DNA of 64,000 nt from Leptospira bandrabouensis. Its GTDB lineage: Bacteria > Spirochaetota > Leptospiria > Leptospirales > Leptospiraceae. Every line of letters begins with the position of its first letter. Position 1 is the stretch's first letter. Both the position numbers and the translations under genes were made by a program. The notes beneath the pieces were generated by a model. It saw only the letters and a list, made by a program, of their open reading frames with translations, ran no database searches and was not told the DNA's origin. Below, one piece after another: positions 13,105-22,171 of the stretch. The stretch spans positions 62,001 through 126,000 of the forward strand of contig NZ_RQHT01000015.1 of assembly GCF_004770905.1 (NCBI RefSeq), written 5' to 3'.

Positions 13105-13797
13105 GTGGCGAAACCTTTTGTAGAATTAGAAACACAAATTCCCGATTTAGTAAAGGCAAAATCCAAAATTGTCGTACGATCCTCTCGAATGAATCGCCAA
13201 CTAGAACAATACGTTCTCGGACTCATTACCAACATTCTTTCTGAGGTCAACCAGAGTCATTTTGTGGAGATGCTTTATACAATCTCGAAAGAACTCACCA
13301 TCAATGGAATCAAAGCCAATCAAAAGCGGGTTTTTTTTGAAGATGAGGGCCTAGATATCACTGATGAAAATGACTACCTCCAAGGGATTAAAGAGTATTC
13401 CAAAAAGTTTTCAGAGAAAATGGCTGACGAATACGGGAAACGTTGTTTGGCACGTGGCGTATATGTCCAAATCAAATTTCATTATTGTTTGGATGGGCTT
13501 CTTGTGGAAGTCACAAACAATACCCCCGTCATCAAAACCGAAGAAGCTCGGATGCGGGAAAAAATGAAAAAGTCAATGAACTACAATGACATAGCCGAAT
13601 TCTATATGGATAATATGGACAACACAGAAGGTGCAGGTCTTGGAATTGCGCTGATTATGATTTTACTCAAAAACGAAGGGGTTGACCCCAACCTATTCCG
13701 AATCATCACCCACCCCGATAGAACAGTCGCACGAGTCGAAATTCCATTTAACGACAATTATGTGTCGTTTCGTAGCGCAGAGTTAGCCGAAATCTAA
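13105..13797 (+). CDS. Stand-alone GHKL (histidine-kinase-like) ATPase domain protein
   Basis: The 230-residue product has the Bergerat-fold signatures of histidine kinase/anti-sigma type ATPases. An N-box-like helix reads KELTINGIKANQKR (about residues 61-74) and a G2 box reads EGAGLGIALIMILLKNEG (about residues 174-191). It has no transmembrane segment, no phospho-acceptor His domain and no receiver. The start is GTG 13105 with AAGGA 7 bases upstream; the nearby ATG at 13098 is out of frame. It is divergent from the ribosomal operon. The partner and target are unknown; a regulatory ATPase or anti-sigma-like role is possible. Confidence 0.7.
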   Translation: MAKPFVELETQIPDLVKAKSKIVVRSSRMNRQLEQYVLGLITNILSEVNQSHFVEMLYTISKELTINGIKANQKRVFFEDEGLDITDENDYLQGIKEYSKKFSEKMADEYGKRCLARGVYVQIKFHYCLDGLLVEVTNNTPVIKTEEARMREKMKKSMNYNDIAEFYMDNMDNTEGAGLGIALIMILLKNEGVDPNLFRIITHPDRTVARVEIPFNDNYVSFRSAELAEI

Positions 13798-13835
13798 CTG
13801 TAAAATAATAGACCTTAATTGTATCGACCACCATT

Positions 13836-13857
13836 CCGCCATTTTCAAAAATGGCGG
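13836..13857 (+). repeat. Perfect inverted repeat over the SDR start codon
   Basis: CCGCCATTT (13836-13844) is the exact reverse complement of AAATGGCGG (13849-13857), with a 4-base loop. It lies 38 bases after the 13105 gene and covers the ATG at 13851. No T-run follows, so it is a poor terminator. An operator or a translational hairpin is equally possible. Confidence 0.55.
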
Positions 13858-14627
13858 TCATGGAATTAAAAGGTGCAAATATTCTCGTCACCGGATCTGC
13901 CGGTGGACTCGGAAAGGCAATGGCTTACCGATTGGGTAAGGCTGGAGCTAATATCATTCTCTCAGACATTCAAAAAGAGAAATTGGACGAAACTGTCTCC
14001 TTCTTCCAAAAAGAAGGGATCAAAACCACAGGTGTAGTTGCCAATGTGGCAAAAGAGGAAGACAGCATTCGACTGATTGAGGAAGCAGCGGCTTTTCAAG
14101 GAAGCCTAGATGCTGCTATTTTGAACGCAGGAATTTTACGTGATGGCCTACTCATCCGCGTAGACAAAGAAACAGGAAAAGTAAAAGGGAAAATGGGAAT
14201 CGACCAATGGCAATCCGTCATTGATGTAAACTTAACCGGTGTATTCCTAACGGCAAGAGAAGCGGCCGCAAAGATGGTGGAACAAAAGAAGGGAGTGATC
14301 ATTCCCATTGCTTCGATCGCTATGCATGGAAATTCTGGCCAAACCAACTACAGTGCTGCCAAAGCTGGTGTCGCTGCTATGACTGTGACTTGGTCAAAAG
14401 AACTTGCTAAGTTTGGAATCCGAGTGGCAGGAATTGCCCCTGGTTTTATTGGAACTGAAATGGTTCTAAAAGATATGAATCCGGAGGCTTTGGAAAAATG
14501 GAAGTCTATCATTCCTGTCGGAAGACTTGGTGAACCAGATGAGATTGCGTCCACTGCTGAGTTTATTATCACCAATGATTTGGTAACCGGAGTGGTCTTA
14601 GAAATTTCTGGTGGAGTCCGAATCTAA
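13851..14627 (+). CDS. Short-chain dehydrogenase/reductase (FabG-like)
   Basis: The 258-residue classical SDR has the nucleotide-binding motif TGSAGGLG (residues 15-22), the NAG motif (NAGILRDG), the catalytic Ser (PIASIAMHG) and YSAAK. The proline-glycine segment [10 protein letters not shown] and the C-terminal GGVRI end are typical. It would oxidise or reduce a hydroxy/keto substrate with NAD(P)H; 3-oxoacyl-ACP reductase-like specificity is only a guess. The ATG at 13851 lies inside an inverted repeat. The in-frame ATG at 13860 ([10 protein letters not shown]) is an equally plausible start and fits the family N-terminus better. Confidence 0.9.
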   Translation: MAVMELKGANILVTGSAGGLGKAMAYRLGKAGANIILSDIQKEKLDETVSFFQKEGIKTTGVVANVAKEEDSIRLIEEAAAFQGSLDAAILNAGILRDGLLIRVDKETGKVKGKMGIDQWQSVIDVNLTGVFLTAREAAAKMVEQKKGVIIPIASIAMHGNSGQTNYSAAKAGVAAMTVTWSKELAKFGIRVAGIAPGFIGTEMVLKDMNPEALEKWKSIIPVGRLGEPDEIASTAEFIITNDLVTGVVLEISGGVRI

Positions 14628-14644
14628 CTTCGATTAATGACTGT

Positions 14645-14667
14645 GCCCTCATGTATCCATTGAGGGC
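14645..14667 (+). terminator. Terminator-like hairpin after the SDR gene
   Basis: GCCCTCA (14645-14651) pairs perfectly with TGAGGGC (14661-14667) around a 9-base loop, 17 bases after the SDR stop. Only a short, interrupted T stretch follows, so efficiency is uncertain. Confidence 0.5.
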
Positions 14668-14752
14668 TTAAAACCTTACCAACCCAAAAAGTTTTGTCAT
14701 TTTTTTTTCAAACGAAAAAAATTTCGTAGGTAAAATCAGTATAGATTCGTCA

Positions 14753-14774
14753 TAAGGATATAACGGAATCCTTA
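14753..14774 (+). promoter_or_regulatory. Palindromic candidate operator before the ArsR-type gene
   Basis: TAAGGAT (14753-14759) and ATCCTTA (14768-14774) form a perfect inverted repeat with an 8-base spacer that ends immediately before the start codons. A second inverted repeat, ACGAAA-AAAA-TTTCGT (14712-14727), lies upstream. ArsR-family proteins usually bind such dyads near their own promoters, so autoregulation is a reasonable inference. Confidence 0.45.
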
Positions 14775-14777
14775 GTG

Positions 14778-15077
14778 ATGAAAATAAAAACAGAACTTTC
14801 TAAACAACAATTGGAACAAGCCATTAAAGGAATACAAGGCATTGCGCACCCTATTCGTTTATTGATTTTATATACCCTAGCAAAAGAAGAAAAAACCGTA
14901 GGCCAACTTGTGGAACTTCTTGGCACAAGTCAATCGGCAGCTTCCCAACATTTGAGTAAGATGAAAAACAACGGAATCTTAGAATCACGTAAGTCTTCAA
15001 ACCAAGTGTTCTATAGCCTAAAGGATCCTAAGTTTAAAGAGTTGATTCAAACGATTGTCAAAGTGTATAAAAAGTAA
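14778..15077 (+). CDS. ArsR/SmtB-family winged-helix transcriptional regulator
   Basis: The product is about 99 residues. The winged-helix order is clear: IAHPIRLLILYTLAKEE, then KTVGQLVELLGTSQSAASQHLSKMKNNGIL (recognition helix SQSAASQHLSKM), then a wing ESRKSSNQVFYSL. No metal-binding cysteine motif (such as CVC) is present and there is no cysteine at all, so it is probably not an arsenic sensor of the classical type. GTG 14775 is an alternative start one codon earlier. It converges with hldD, leaving only 3 bases between the two stop codons. Confidence 0.88.
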   Translation: MKIKTELSKQQLEQAIKGIQGIAHPIRLLILYTLAKEEKTVGQLVELLGTSQSAASQHLSKMKNNGILESRKSSNQVFYSLKDPKFKELIQTIVKVYKK

Positions 15078-15080
15078 ACA

Positions 15081-16052
15081 CTAGGTTTGGTCTTTTAATA
15101 AAAGACTAACATATTCCCCAACAGCATCCCGGAGGTTTGTATAACCAAAGGGATATCCTGTTTGATTTATTTTTTCCATCTCTGCACAAGTATAGTATTG
15201 GTATTTGCCCTTTAAAGATTCGGGCATATCTACATACTCAATATTTATTGGTTGGTTCATCGAAGTGAACAAGGCGTTCGCTAAATCGTTCCAAGTTTCC
15301 GCAATTCCCCGGCCTACATTGTACAATCCATACTTTCGTTCAGAAAGAAGATAAATACTAATTTTACTTGCATCCTTTACATACAAAAAATCCCGTTTTT
15401 GTTCCCCGTCTTTGTATTCTGGCTTATAGGATTTAAATAATTTTAATTTTCCAGTGTCTCTGATTTGTTCATAACCTTTTAGAACAAGGCTACGCATATC
15501 TCCCTTATGGGCTTCCCCGTAACCAAAAACATTAAAATATTTGAGTCCGACAAGTCTGTCTGCGATCCCCACTTTTTTGGCATACAGATCAAATAGTTGT
15601 TTGGAATACCCATACATATTCAGTGGTTTTAAATTTTCGATAGGAGCTTTGTCGTCATAACCATACTCACCTTCTCCATAAGTAGCAGCACTGGAAGCAT
15701 AAAGGAAGGGTATGTTTTTTGTGACAGCAAACTCTGCCATTTTTTTCGTATAATGAAAGTTATTTTGCATTAGGTAGGTGGCATCTTTTTCTGTGGTGGC
15801 AGAACATGCACCCAAATGGTAAATTTCCGAAATTTCATTTAAAAGAGGATGTCTTACATCCAACATGGATTCGAATTTATCTTTTTCATAATAATCTAGG
15901 AAAAAATTTCTTTGTAAGTTTTTCCATTTCTCTGTGGTTCCCAAATGGTCCACAACTAAAATATCGGTGTTCCCATTGTGATTGAGATCTTCAATAATTT
16001 GTGATCCGATGAGGCCTGCGCCTCCAGTGACGAGAGTGAGTTTTTTTGCCAT
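15081..16052 (-). CDS. hldD: ADP-L-glycero-D-manno-heptose 6-epimerase (HldD/RfaD)
   Basis: The 323-residue product is an extended SDR with TGGAGLIGS (residues 9-17) for NADP, a YASSAATYG segment and the catalytic Tyr147-x-x-x-Lys151. Length and the C-terminal pattern (ETWNDLANALF, then VDMPESLKGKYQYYTCAEM) match HldD, which converts ADP-D-glycero- to ADP-L-glycero-manno-heptose for the LPS inner core. It stands alone, 125 bases from the ubiD-like gene. Its product would feed the LPS that the rest of the window decorates. Confidence 0.92.
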   Translation of the reverse strand: MAKKLTLVTGGAGLIGSQIIEDLNHNGNTDILVVDHLGTTEKWKNLQRNFFLDYYEKDKFESMLDVRHPLLNEISEIYHLGACSATTEKDATYLMQNNFHYTKKMAEFAVTKNIPFLYASSAATYGEGEYGYDDKAPIENLKPLNMYGYSKQLFDLYAKKVGIADRLVGLKYFNVFGYGEAHKGDMRSLVLKGYEQIRDTGKLKLFKSYKPEYKDGEQKRDFLYVKDASKISIYLLSERKYGLYNVGRGIAETWNDLANALFTSMNQPINIEYVDMPESLKGKYQYYTCAEMEKINQTGYPFGYTNLRDAVGEYVSLLLKDQT

Positions 16053-16177
16053 TGGTTTCGTTTTAGTTTTTTATCCCTAGAGATTCTTTCTATACACTTT
16101 TTTACATTCACGAAGAAAACCAAATCCATTCCTAATGGAATTTGATTAGATGATTGCCGATTCCAACAGAGACTATC

Positions 16178-17950
16178 TCAGATAGAATCGATGATCCTTC
16201 CAAACTTTGTATCTACTTGTTTTACCGTTTCTGGAAGAGGCATTAGGACTTCAGGGATCCAAGGTTTCATCCTGCAGTCAAAAACGATAGGAACTTGATA
16301 CGCGATATGGTTCCCTTTGATTTCCGTTCTTGCATAAACATCGGAGGCAGGTTCCATTCGAGTAAACATAGTCCAAATAAAATCAGAATCAGTTTTTACG
16401 GCATCCTCGGAATCATCCACAAGAAATACATAATGGAAACGACCAAGGTCTTCTCCGAGCAGACGATTTGCCAATTGATCATTTGGAGTGAAAGCAGATC
16501 CTTCGATCACAAGAACTCCCGGTAAAAAAACTTTTGGTTTTGTGAATCGTTTGTCTTTTAGATTTCCAGTAAACTCTCTTGGTAGGTTTGGAAACTTAAT
16601 AGGTGCATTGGCATCGGTAATTCCCATCCATAAAAGTTTACTACCTTTGTTGACAGTTCCACTCGTATAATCCAATGTATCTTGGCTAATATGACTAAAG
16701 ATAAAAAAGTCAGTTTTTGGATCTGATCTTTCTGTGATAACTTTGAACGTTTCTGAAAAGTTTTTTAAGTTCACACGTTCATTTGTGACAAGTAAACATT
16801 TTGTAAGTGAAAGTTGCCCTTCACCTAAAATGCGAAGTGCCCCCATAAAGGCTTCGCGAAAATACCTTTCTTTGACAACAGCTGCCGCAAGGGAATGAAC
16901 ACCCGATTCTTCATAGGCCCAGACACCTAGCACTTGTGGCATCACGAGTGGAAACATGGGAGAAAGTAAATCTTGTAAAAACTCAGCGATATAATGGTCT
17001 TCTTGGGGAGGCCTTCCCACAACCGTAGCCGCCCAGATGGCATCCTTTCTATGCAAAATATGTTTTAGGTCTAAGTAAGGATAATCGTGTAACAAAGAAT
17101 AGTATCCGTAATGGTCGCCGAAAGGGCCTTCCGGTTTTCTCTTATGAGGAGGAATGGAACCAATGAGAGCAAAATCAGCATCGGCCACGATGGGATAAGG
17201 AGAAATCGTTTTGTCTTTTTTCATCCGCAGTTTTTCTCCCATAAGAAAGGAAGCAAAAACAAGTTCCGGAATTTCTTCAGGTAGTGGGGCGACCGCTGCA
17301 ATGGTCAAAGCTGGTGGCCCACCAATGTACACATGAGCTGGAAGTGAATCCCCTTTTTTTTCTGCTTCATAATAATGAAAGCCACCACCCCTGTGGATTT
17401 GGATGTGCATCCCTACCGTTTTGTCGCCGAAAAGTTGCACCCGGTACATTCCTAAATTTCCATTTCCCGATTCTGGATGTTGGGTATATACGAGAGGGAG
17501 AGTGACAAAGGCTCCTCCGTCTTTTGGCCAAGAAACCACTTGGGGTAACTCGTTTGTGGATAAAACGCTACCAGCGAGAACTGGGGCCCTTCTCACCTGT
17601 TTTAAGCCCACTTGGAAAGGCAAAAGTCCCAGGGATCGTTCTTTCCAAAGTTTGGAAAACCTAGGGGGAAAGATCTCTTTTGCGAGTTTGGCAAGGCGCT
17701 GGATGGTTGCCACAGGTTTTGGGCCAAAGGCCAAGTGAATTCGTTTTTCAGAGCCGTAAAGATTGGTAGCAACGGGAAACTTAGTCCCTTTGACATTGGT
17801 AAAAAGAAGGGCTGGGCCTTTTTTGGCCACAACTCGTCTCTGGATTTCTGCTAGTTCCAGATGGGGGTCCACGAGATCAGAAATCACATGGAGTTCACCC
17901 TCTCTTTGCAAAAGTTGGACAAAATCATTAGTAGATCGTAGTGAAACCAT
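16178..17950 (-). CDS. UbiD-family prenylated-FMN decarboxylase
   Basis: The 590-residue protein has the UbiD family signatures: GMYRVQLFG (from residue 167), HRGGGFHYY (186-194) and PEGPFGDHYGYY (273-284), with Arg170, Arg187 and Glu274 aligning to the prFMN/catalytic residues. Such enzymes decarboxylate aromatic or alpha,beta-unsaturated acids. It is longer than E. coli UbiD (about 497 residues). No UbiX flavin prenyltransferase lies nearby. A role in quinone synthesis (UbiD or the futalosine-pathway MqnL) is possible but not shown by the context. A 13-base palindrome (16173-16185) covers its stop codon. Confidence 0.85.
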   Translation of the reverse strand: MVSLRSTNDFVQLLQREGELHVISDLVDPHLELAEIQRRVVAKKGPALLFTNVKGTKFPVATNLYGSEKRIHLAFGPKPVATIQRLAKLAKEIFPPRFSKLWKERSLGLLPFQVGLKQVRRAPVLAGSVLSTNELPQVVSWPKDGGAFVTLPLVYTQHPESGNGNLGMYRVQLFGDKTVGMHIQIHRGGGFHYYEAEKKGDSLPAHVYIGGPPALTIAAVAPLPEEIPELVFASFLMGEKLRMKKDKTISPYPIVADADFALIGSIPPHKRKPEGPFGDHYGYYSLLHDYPYLDLKHILHRKDAIWAATVVGRPPQEDHYIAEFLQDLLSPMFPLVMPQVLGVWAYEESGVHSLAAAVVKERYFREAFMGALRILGEGQLSLTKCLLVTNERVNLKNFSETFKVITERSDPKTDFFIFSHISQDTLDYTSGTVNKGSKLLWMGITDANAPIKFPNLPREFTGNLKDKRFTKPKVFLPGVLVIEGSAFTPNDQLANRLLGEDLGRFHYVFLVDDSEDAVKTDSDFIWTMFTRMEPASDVYARTEIKGNHIAYQVPIVFDCRMKPWIPEVLMPLPETVKQVDTKFGRIIDSI

Positions 17951-18003
17951 AAAAAGGAATGGACGGCTCCTCGTTTTCTTAGACTCTTAAGGGCATAAAT
18001 TCT

Positions 18004-19545
18004 ATGTCCCAAGAACCAAATACCACACAACCAATCATTACCGATATCAAAAGAATTGCTGTCTGCGGAGGATCTTTAGGAAGAGAGAGGCGCTCTTACG
18101 TACGAGGCCAAGTGGTGGATGTGGGAATTACCGATCTCATGAAAGCAGAAGGCCTTTGGGATTTAATGACGGGACTTTTTATTGGGGAAGAAACAAAAAT
18201 CACACCTTTCCTAGATTTCTCTTTGGCTCCTGTGAGAAAACCGGTTTTAAAATTAGAAGTCTATGATGCTGGTGGAAATAAAATTTACACTTCAGGAAAA
18301 ATCAAAGCGGATGAAGACGGATTTTTTTCCTGCGAGATCCGAGACAAACTTCCCGTTGGGTTTCATGACTTTCAAGTCATACTCGAAGGTCTGGATAGTT
18401 TTCGCCAATACTCCAAAGACCTAGCCCATCTAAATTCCACAGAAGATTCTATTTTGGGAAAAACAACCATTGTAGGAAAGGGAAAACTTCGAATCCTAGC
18501 CGAAGACTATAAAGGAATGGTAGTAACCTCGGACATAGACCAAACCTATCTTGCCACAGACATCCATTCGGGCAAAGGTAAGTTCACCGCTTTATTTGAA
18601 ACACCTAACCAAAAACAGGCGCTACCTGGAATGCCAGAACTTTACAGGGAACTTCGTAGTTCTTTGTCCAATGCTCCCCTAGCCTTTATCTCTGCCAGTC
18701 CTCATTTTTTTCGCCGCACCATGCTTGCTACCATCGCAAAAGACGGAATCCAAATTGAATCCTTACATCTAAAATATTTAGAAGGAACGATCAAAGGAGT
18801 TTTTGATAAAGTACTCGGAACTATCTTTAACCCCATCGAATTTTTACAAAATGGATTTAAACCCGCTTGGTCACGGACAAAAAAATTCTTAGGTGCTTCC
18901 TATCAGAGTTTATTTGACCAAATGTCTTATAAACTTTCCATCCTACTCTATGATAGAGTGTATCTTCCCACAGAAGCCAAAGAGATTCTTCTGGGTGACA
19001 ATACTGAATCGGATTATATGATCTTTACTCTCTACCAAATCATTTGTATGGGAAAACTCACAGGTGATGAATTAGAAGAGTATTTATACAAACTCAATTT
19101 CCTAGGTCGTGATGCCATCACAAGAGACGCCGCCAAAAAAATCAGACTCCTTGCCGAAGAAATTCATAGAATTCATGGAACCATAAATCCTGTGGCAATC
19201 AGTCTCATCAACCGAACAAGTCACGGTCCCAGTGAAGTGGATATGAGAGAAAAAGTAAAGGAGGCACTTCCGGCAGGAATGTATGAGACTGTTTTTGGAA
19301 CCAAACAGGCATTCTACGGCACTGAGGGGGCTTTGGGAATGGCTATGATTTTAGAAAATGAAGGATACTTAAATCTAGAGCAGATTTTAGCCATTGTGGC
19401 GGGAATGATCGGAAAGGTGTTGGAAGGAAAACTTGTAGATGAAGGATTTTTATTAAAACTATTAGATGAATTAACTTTGCCTAAACAAGCAGAAGTAACA
19501 AGATCAAAACTAAAAGAAGGACTGATCACTGCCTTCCAATCTTGA
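18004..19545 (+). CDS. App1/DUF2183-like HAD-superfamily protein (putative phosphatidate phosphatase type)
   Basis: The 513-residue product has an N-terminal beta-rich part (about 1-165) and a HAD-like core. The core has a DxDxT nucleophile motif DIDQT (177-181), MPGMPELYR (210-215 region), and FISASPHFF (228-236), which matches the conserved SASPW-type motif of DUF2183/App1 proteins. Yeast App1 is an actin-associated phosphatidate phosphatase; the bacterial role is unknown. The C-terminal half is helical and has no family I recognise. It converges with the 19551 gene, with 5 bases between stops. Confidence 0.65.
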   Translation: MSQEPNTTQPIITDIKRIAVCGGSLGRERRSYVRGQVVDVGITDLMKAEGLWDLMTGLFIGEETKITPFLDFSLAPVRKPVLKLEVYDAGGNKIYTSGKIKADEDGFFSCEIRDKLPVGFHDFQVILEGLDSFRQYSKDLAHLNSTEDSILGKTTIVGKGKLRILAEDYKGMVVTSDIDQTYLATDIHSGKGKFTALFETPNQKQALPGMPELYRELRSSLSNAPLAFISASPHFFRRTMLATIAKDGIQIESLHLKYLEGTIKGVFDKVLGTIFNPIEFLQNGFKPAWSRTKKFLGASYQSLFDQMSYKLSILLYDRVYLPTEAKEILLGDNTESDYMIFTLYQIICMGKLTGDELEEYLYKLNFLGRDAITRDAAKKIRLLAEEIHRIHGTINPVAISLINRTSHGPSEVDMREKVKEALPAGMYETVFGTKQAFYGTEGALGMAMILENEGYLNLEQILAIVAGMIGKVLEGKLVDEGFLLKLLDELTLPKQAEVTRSKLKEGLITAFQS

Positions 19546-19550
19546 AGGTT

Positions 19551-21050
19551 TTATTTGATCTTACAGGATACAGAAAAAATAGATATTTTTTTCAGGTTTA
19601 CTGGTACAAATTGACAACCTGGCGTTTCAGATATCTTTTTCCAAAATGGATTTTCAGGACTAACTAATTTTGACAATGGAAGAAGTAAAAACTGAACCCG
19701 TTTCCCTTTTAAGGCACTGCCCAATTCATTGAAAACATCCATTGGGTTACCATAAAAAATGGGACTTTGAACATGCATAATCCCTAAGGCATTGGCAATG
19801 GTCGGGTCTTCAACAACATAACCATCGGCGGGATCTTCCATAAGCCTGTTTACTAAGTCTTCGATTTGAACAGAAATTTTTTTCATTTCTTTCCAAACCT
19901 TAAAGTTAATATAAACAGAATAGGAAAACGATAACAAAAGAAAAACTATTACGACATATTTTTTAATTCCAACGAGCCTTCTCCATTGAAAATGGAAGAG
20001 AAGTAAAATGGGAAAAATACTGAAACTTGAATAATACCTAGTTCCCCAATCGATATTCGAATCATTAGGTGAAAGGAAAGTAACAAAAAGAATTATAAGG
20101 GCCCAAAGATAAAATAAGTTTCGCCCTAATGTATTTTTTCTACCTGGACTCAAAAAAATATATAAACCTGAAAGAACAAATAACCAAGGTGCATAACCGA
20201 ATAGACCGAACCTTCCATTGCCACCAAGAAGGAGACTTTTCCACTTGAGAAAAACATCCATTTCTAAACGAAAGATCCCCGCTTTATTGTTATCGAACCT
20301 GGGTCCCAGAATCGAACCATAAACCAAATAGTTAGAAACAACAAAAAGAACTAGGACAATAGAAATAACAAAAATTCGTTTCCAATGCGCGTGGATTTGA
20401 ATTGAGTCTCTCCCATTTTTAAAGAAAGAATACAGATAGAATGATAGCAAAACTAAGAAAAGTAATAGGATTTCAGTCCTTAAAAACAAAGAAAACAGAC
20501 CGAAGACAATGACAAACATTGTGGTGAGATTGAATCCGGGTTTTTTGAATGATGATGTTAGAAAAATACAAATGAAAAAAGAAGCGAAGGCAATGTCAGA
20601 AAATGCGAGAAAATGTTGTAATAGGGGTGTAAAAAAAAGAACCACAACAAAGGACCAATAACTTTTTGTTATACGGTAAATTAAACAAGAATATAACCAA
20701 AAAAGAATAGCACCCAAATACACGATCCCATCTAACCAATGTAACTTTACCAGAGGTGTGATCAACACCGTATTTAAAAAAGGGAAAGGTGCAATTAAAC
20801 TTCCATTTTTATTTACCTGTAATTGGTAGGATTCTTTAAAATAAAAGAATTTATAATCAGGGTCGATACTTTTCCCGGGATAATGGATCCCCTGTTCCTC
20901 AAATCCATTGTCGATCCAAAAAATGGACTGTAAAACTTTTGTTAAACTATCACTAACAAAACTATGGCTCGGCCGAGTAAAACTGGTAATAGTTAGCGTT
21001 ATCGCTAAAAAAACAAACGGTAGAGCTATTCGGAAAATTCGATTCATCAA
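19551..21050 (-). CDS. Multi-spanning GT-C-like membrane glycosyltransferase, paralogue 1 of 3
   Basis: The 499-residue product has about ten hydrophobic segments and a C-terminal periplasmic tail. It has the same landmarks as the products at 26580 and 28190: an early DPDYKF segment, LRTE in mid-protein, a GSILGPR loop, GNGRFGLFG, and LSPN...GTRYYSS. A GT-C enzyme would use a polyprenyl-phosphate sugar in the periplasm. The ATGA overlap with the GtrB-like GT2 upstream (stop at 21047) fits a donor-synthase/transferase pair. Specific sugar unknown. Confidence 0.65.
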   Translation of the reverse strand: MMNRIFRIALPFVFLAITLTITSFTRPSHSFVSDSLTKVLQSIFWIDNGFEEQGIHYPGKSIDPDYKFFYFKESYQLQVNKNGSLIAPFPFLNTVLITPLVKLHWLDGIVYLGAILFWLYSCLIYRITKSYWSFVVVLFFTPLLQHFLAFSDIAFASFFICIFLTSSFKKPGFNLTTMFVIVFGLFSLFLRTEILLLFLVLLSFYLYSFFKNGRDSIQIHAHWKRIFVISIVLVLFVVSNYLVYGSILGPRFDNNKAGIFRLEMDVFLKWKSLLLGGNGRFGLFGYAPWLFVLSGLYIFLSPGRKNTLGRNLFYLWALIILFVTFLSPNDSNIDWGTRYYSSFSIFPILLLFHFQWRRLVGIKKYVVIVFLLLSFSYSVYINFKVWKEMKKISVQIEDLVNRLMEDPADGYVVEDPTIANALGIMHVQSPIFYGNPMDVFNELGSALKGKRVQFLLLPLSKLVSPENPFWKKISETPGCQFVPVNLKKISIFSVSCKIK

Positions 21051-22051
21051 GAAAGTTTTTTAGATTTTTCGGTTAAGGACGAACCTTTTACAAATTCGAC
21101 CACATACAGAGGACGCCCTTTAGACTCTTCAAAAATGCGAGCAATGTACTCCCCTAAAATTCCTATGGAAATGAGAATGGAACCACCGATCAAACATATC
21201 AGAGTGACAATGGTGGCCCAACCGGGGTTGTAAACAATTGGCATTTCTAAAATAAAGTGTTGGAATGCTCGAAACAAAGCATAAAAACCCACAGCAAATC
21301 CGATAATTGCCACAATAATTCCAAGTGCTAAACTAAAACGTAAAGGAAGCGGAGAAAAAGAAACAGCTGCATTCATTGCTAATTTCAACATTTTTCTTAA
21401 AGGATACTTTGTTTCTCCAGCAACCCTTGGATCACGTTTGTAAAATACGGGAGTTTGCGGAAATCCTATCCAAGCATTCATTCCTCGAAGGAAACGATGG
21501 TTTTCTCGGAGTCCATTCAGAGCGTCCAAACACCTTCTTGAAATTAGGCGGAAGTCACCAGAATCCAAAGGTAAATCTTTATGAACTAAAATTTTCATTA
21601 ATCGATAAAAAGCCCAGGCAGTGGCTTTCTTAAAAAAGGATTCACCAGATCGGGCTAAACGCTGACCATAAACAACATCATATCCTTCTCTGTATTTTGT
21701 TAGCATCTCTAGAATCACTTCTGGTGGGTCCTGCAAATCGGCATCCATAACAACGACCGCGTCACCTTTCGCATAATCCATTCCAGCAGTCACCGCTAAC
21801 TGGTGCCCAAAATTTCGGGAAAGGCTAACCACTTGAATTTGGGGATCTTTTTCAGCCCATGATACCAACTGAAAAATAGTTTGGTCAGAACTTCCATCGT
21901 TGACAAAGATTACTTCGACTTTTGTCGGTAAAATTTTAATTAAATCCTCTAACCTTTCTTTTAAAAAAGGAAGTGAGGACTCTTCATTATAACAAGGAAT
22001 AATAATGGACAATAATTTCGGATTCTTTCTGGGAACTAGATAGTAATGCAT
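21047..22051 (-). CDS. GtrB-like polyprenyl-phosphate glycosyltransferase (GT2)
   Basis: The 334-residue product has a cytosolic GT-A domain (SIIIPCYNEESSLPFL; NDGSSDQT; VVMDADLQDPPE) and two C-terminal membrane helices, ending in GEYIARIFEESKGRPLYVV. This layout is typical of enzymes that move glucose or a related sugar from a nucleotide sugar to polyprenyl phosphate. Its stop/start overlap with the 19551 gene suggests that protein uses its product. It is a clear paralogue of the 22172 product. Confidence 0.88.
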   Translation of the reverse strand: MHYYLVPRKNPKLLSIIIPCYNEESSLPFLKERLEDLIKILPTKVEVIFVNDGSSDQTIFQLVSWAEKDPQIQVVSLSRNFGHQLAVTAGMDYAKGDAVVVMDADLQDPPEVILEMLTKYREGYDVVYGQRLARSGESFFKKATAWAFYRLMKILVHKDLPLDSGDFRLISRRCLDALNGLRENHRFLRGMNAWIGFPQTPVFYKRDPRVAGETKYPLRKMLKLAMNAAVSFSPLPLRFSLALGIIVAIIGFAVGFYALFRAFQHFILEMPIVYNPGWATIVTLICLIGGSILISIGILGEYIARIFEESKGRPLYVVEFVKGSSLTEKSKKLS

Positions 22052-22171
22052 AAGAGATATTTAATCAAAATAAATTAAGAGATACTAAAAGGAAATAAAC
22101 GAAATGACCACAAAAAAACCAGTAAAAAAAGTTGCCTTAGGCATATTTTGAAGGATCGTTGACAAGAAACA

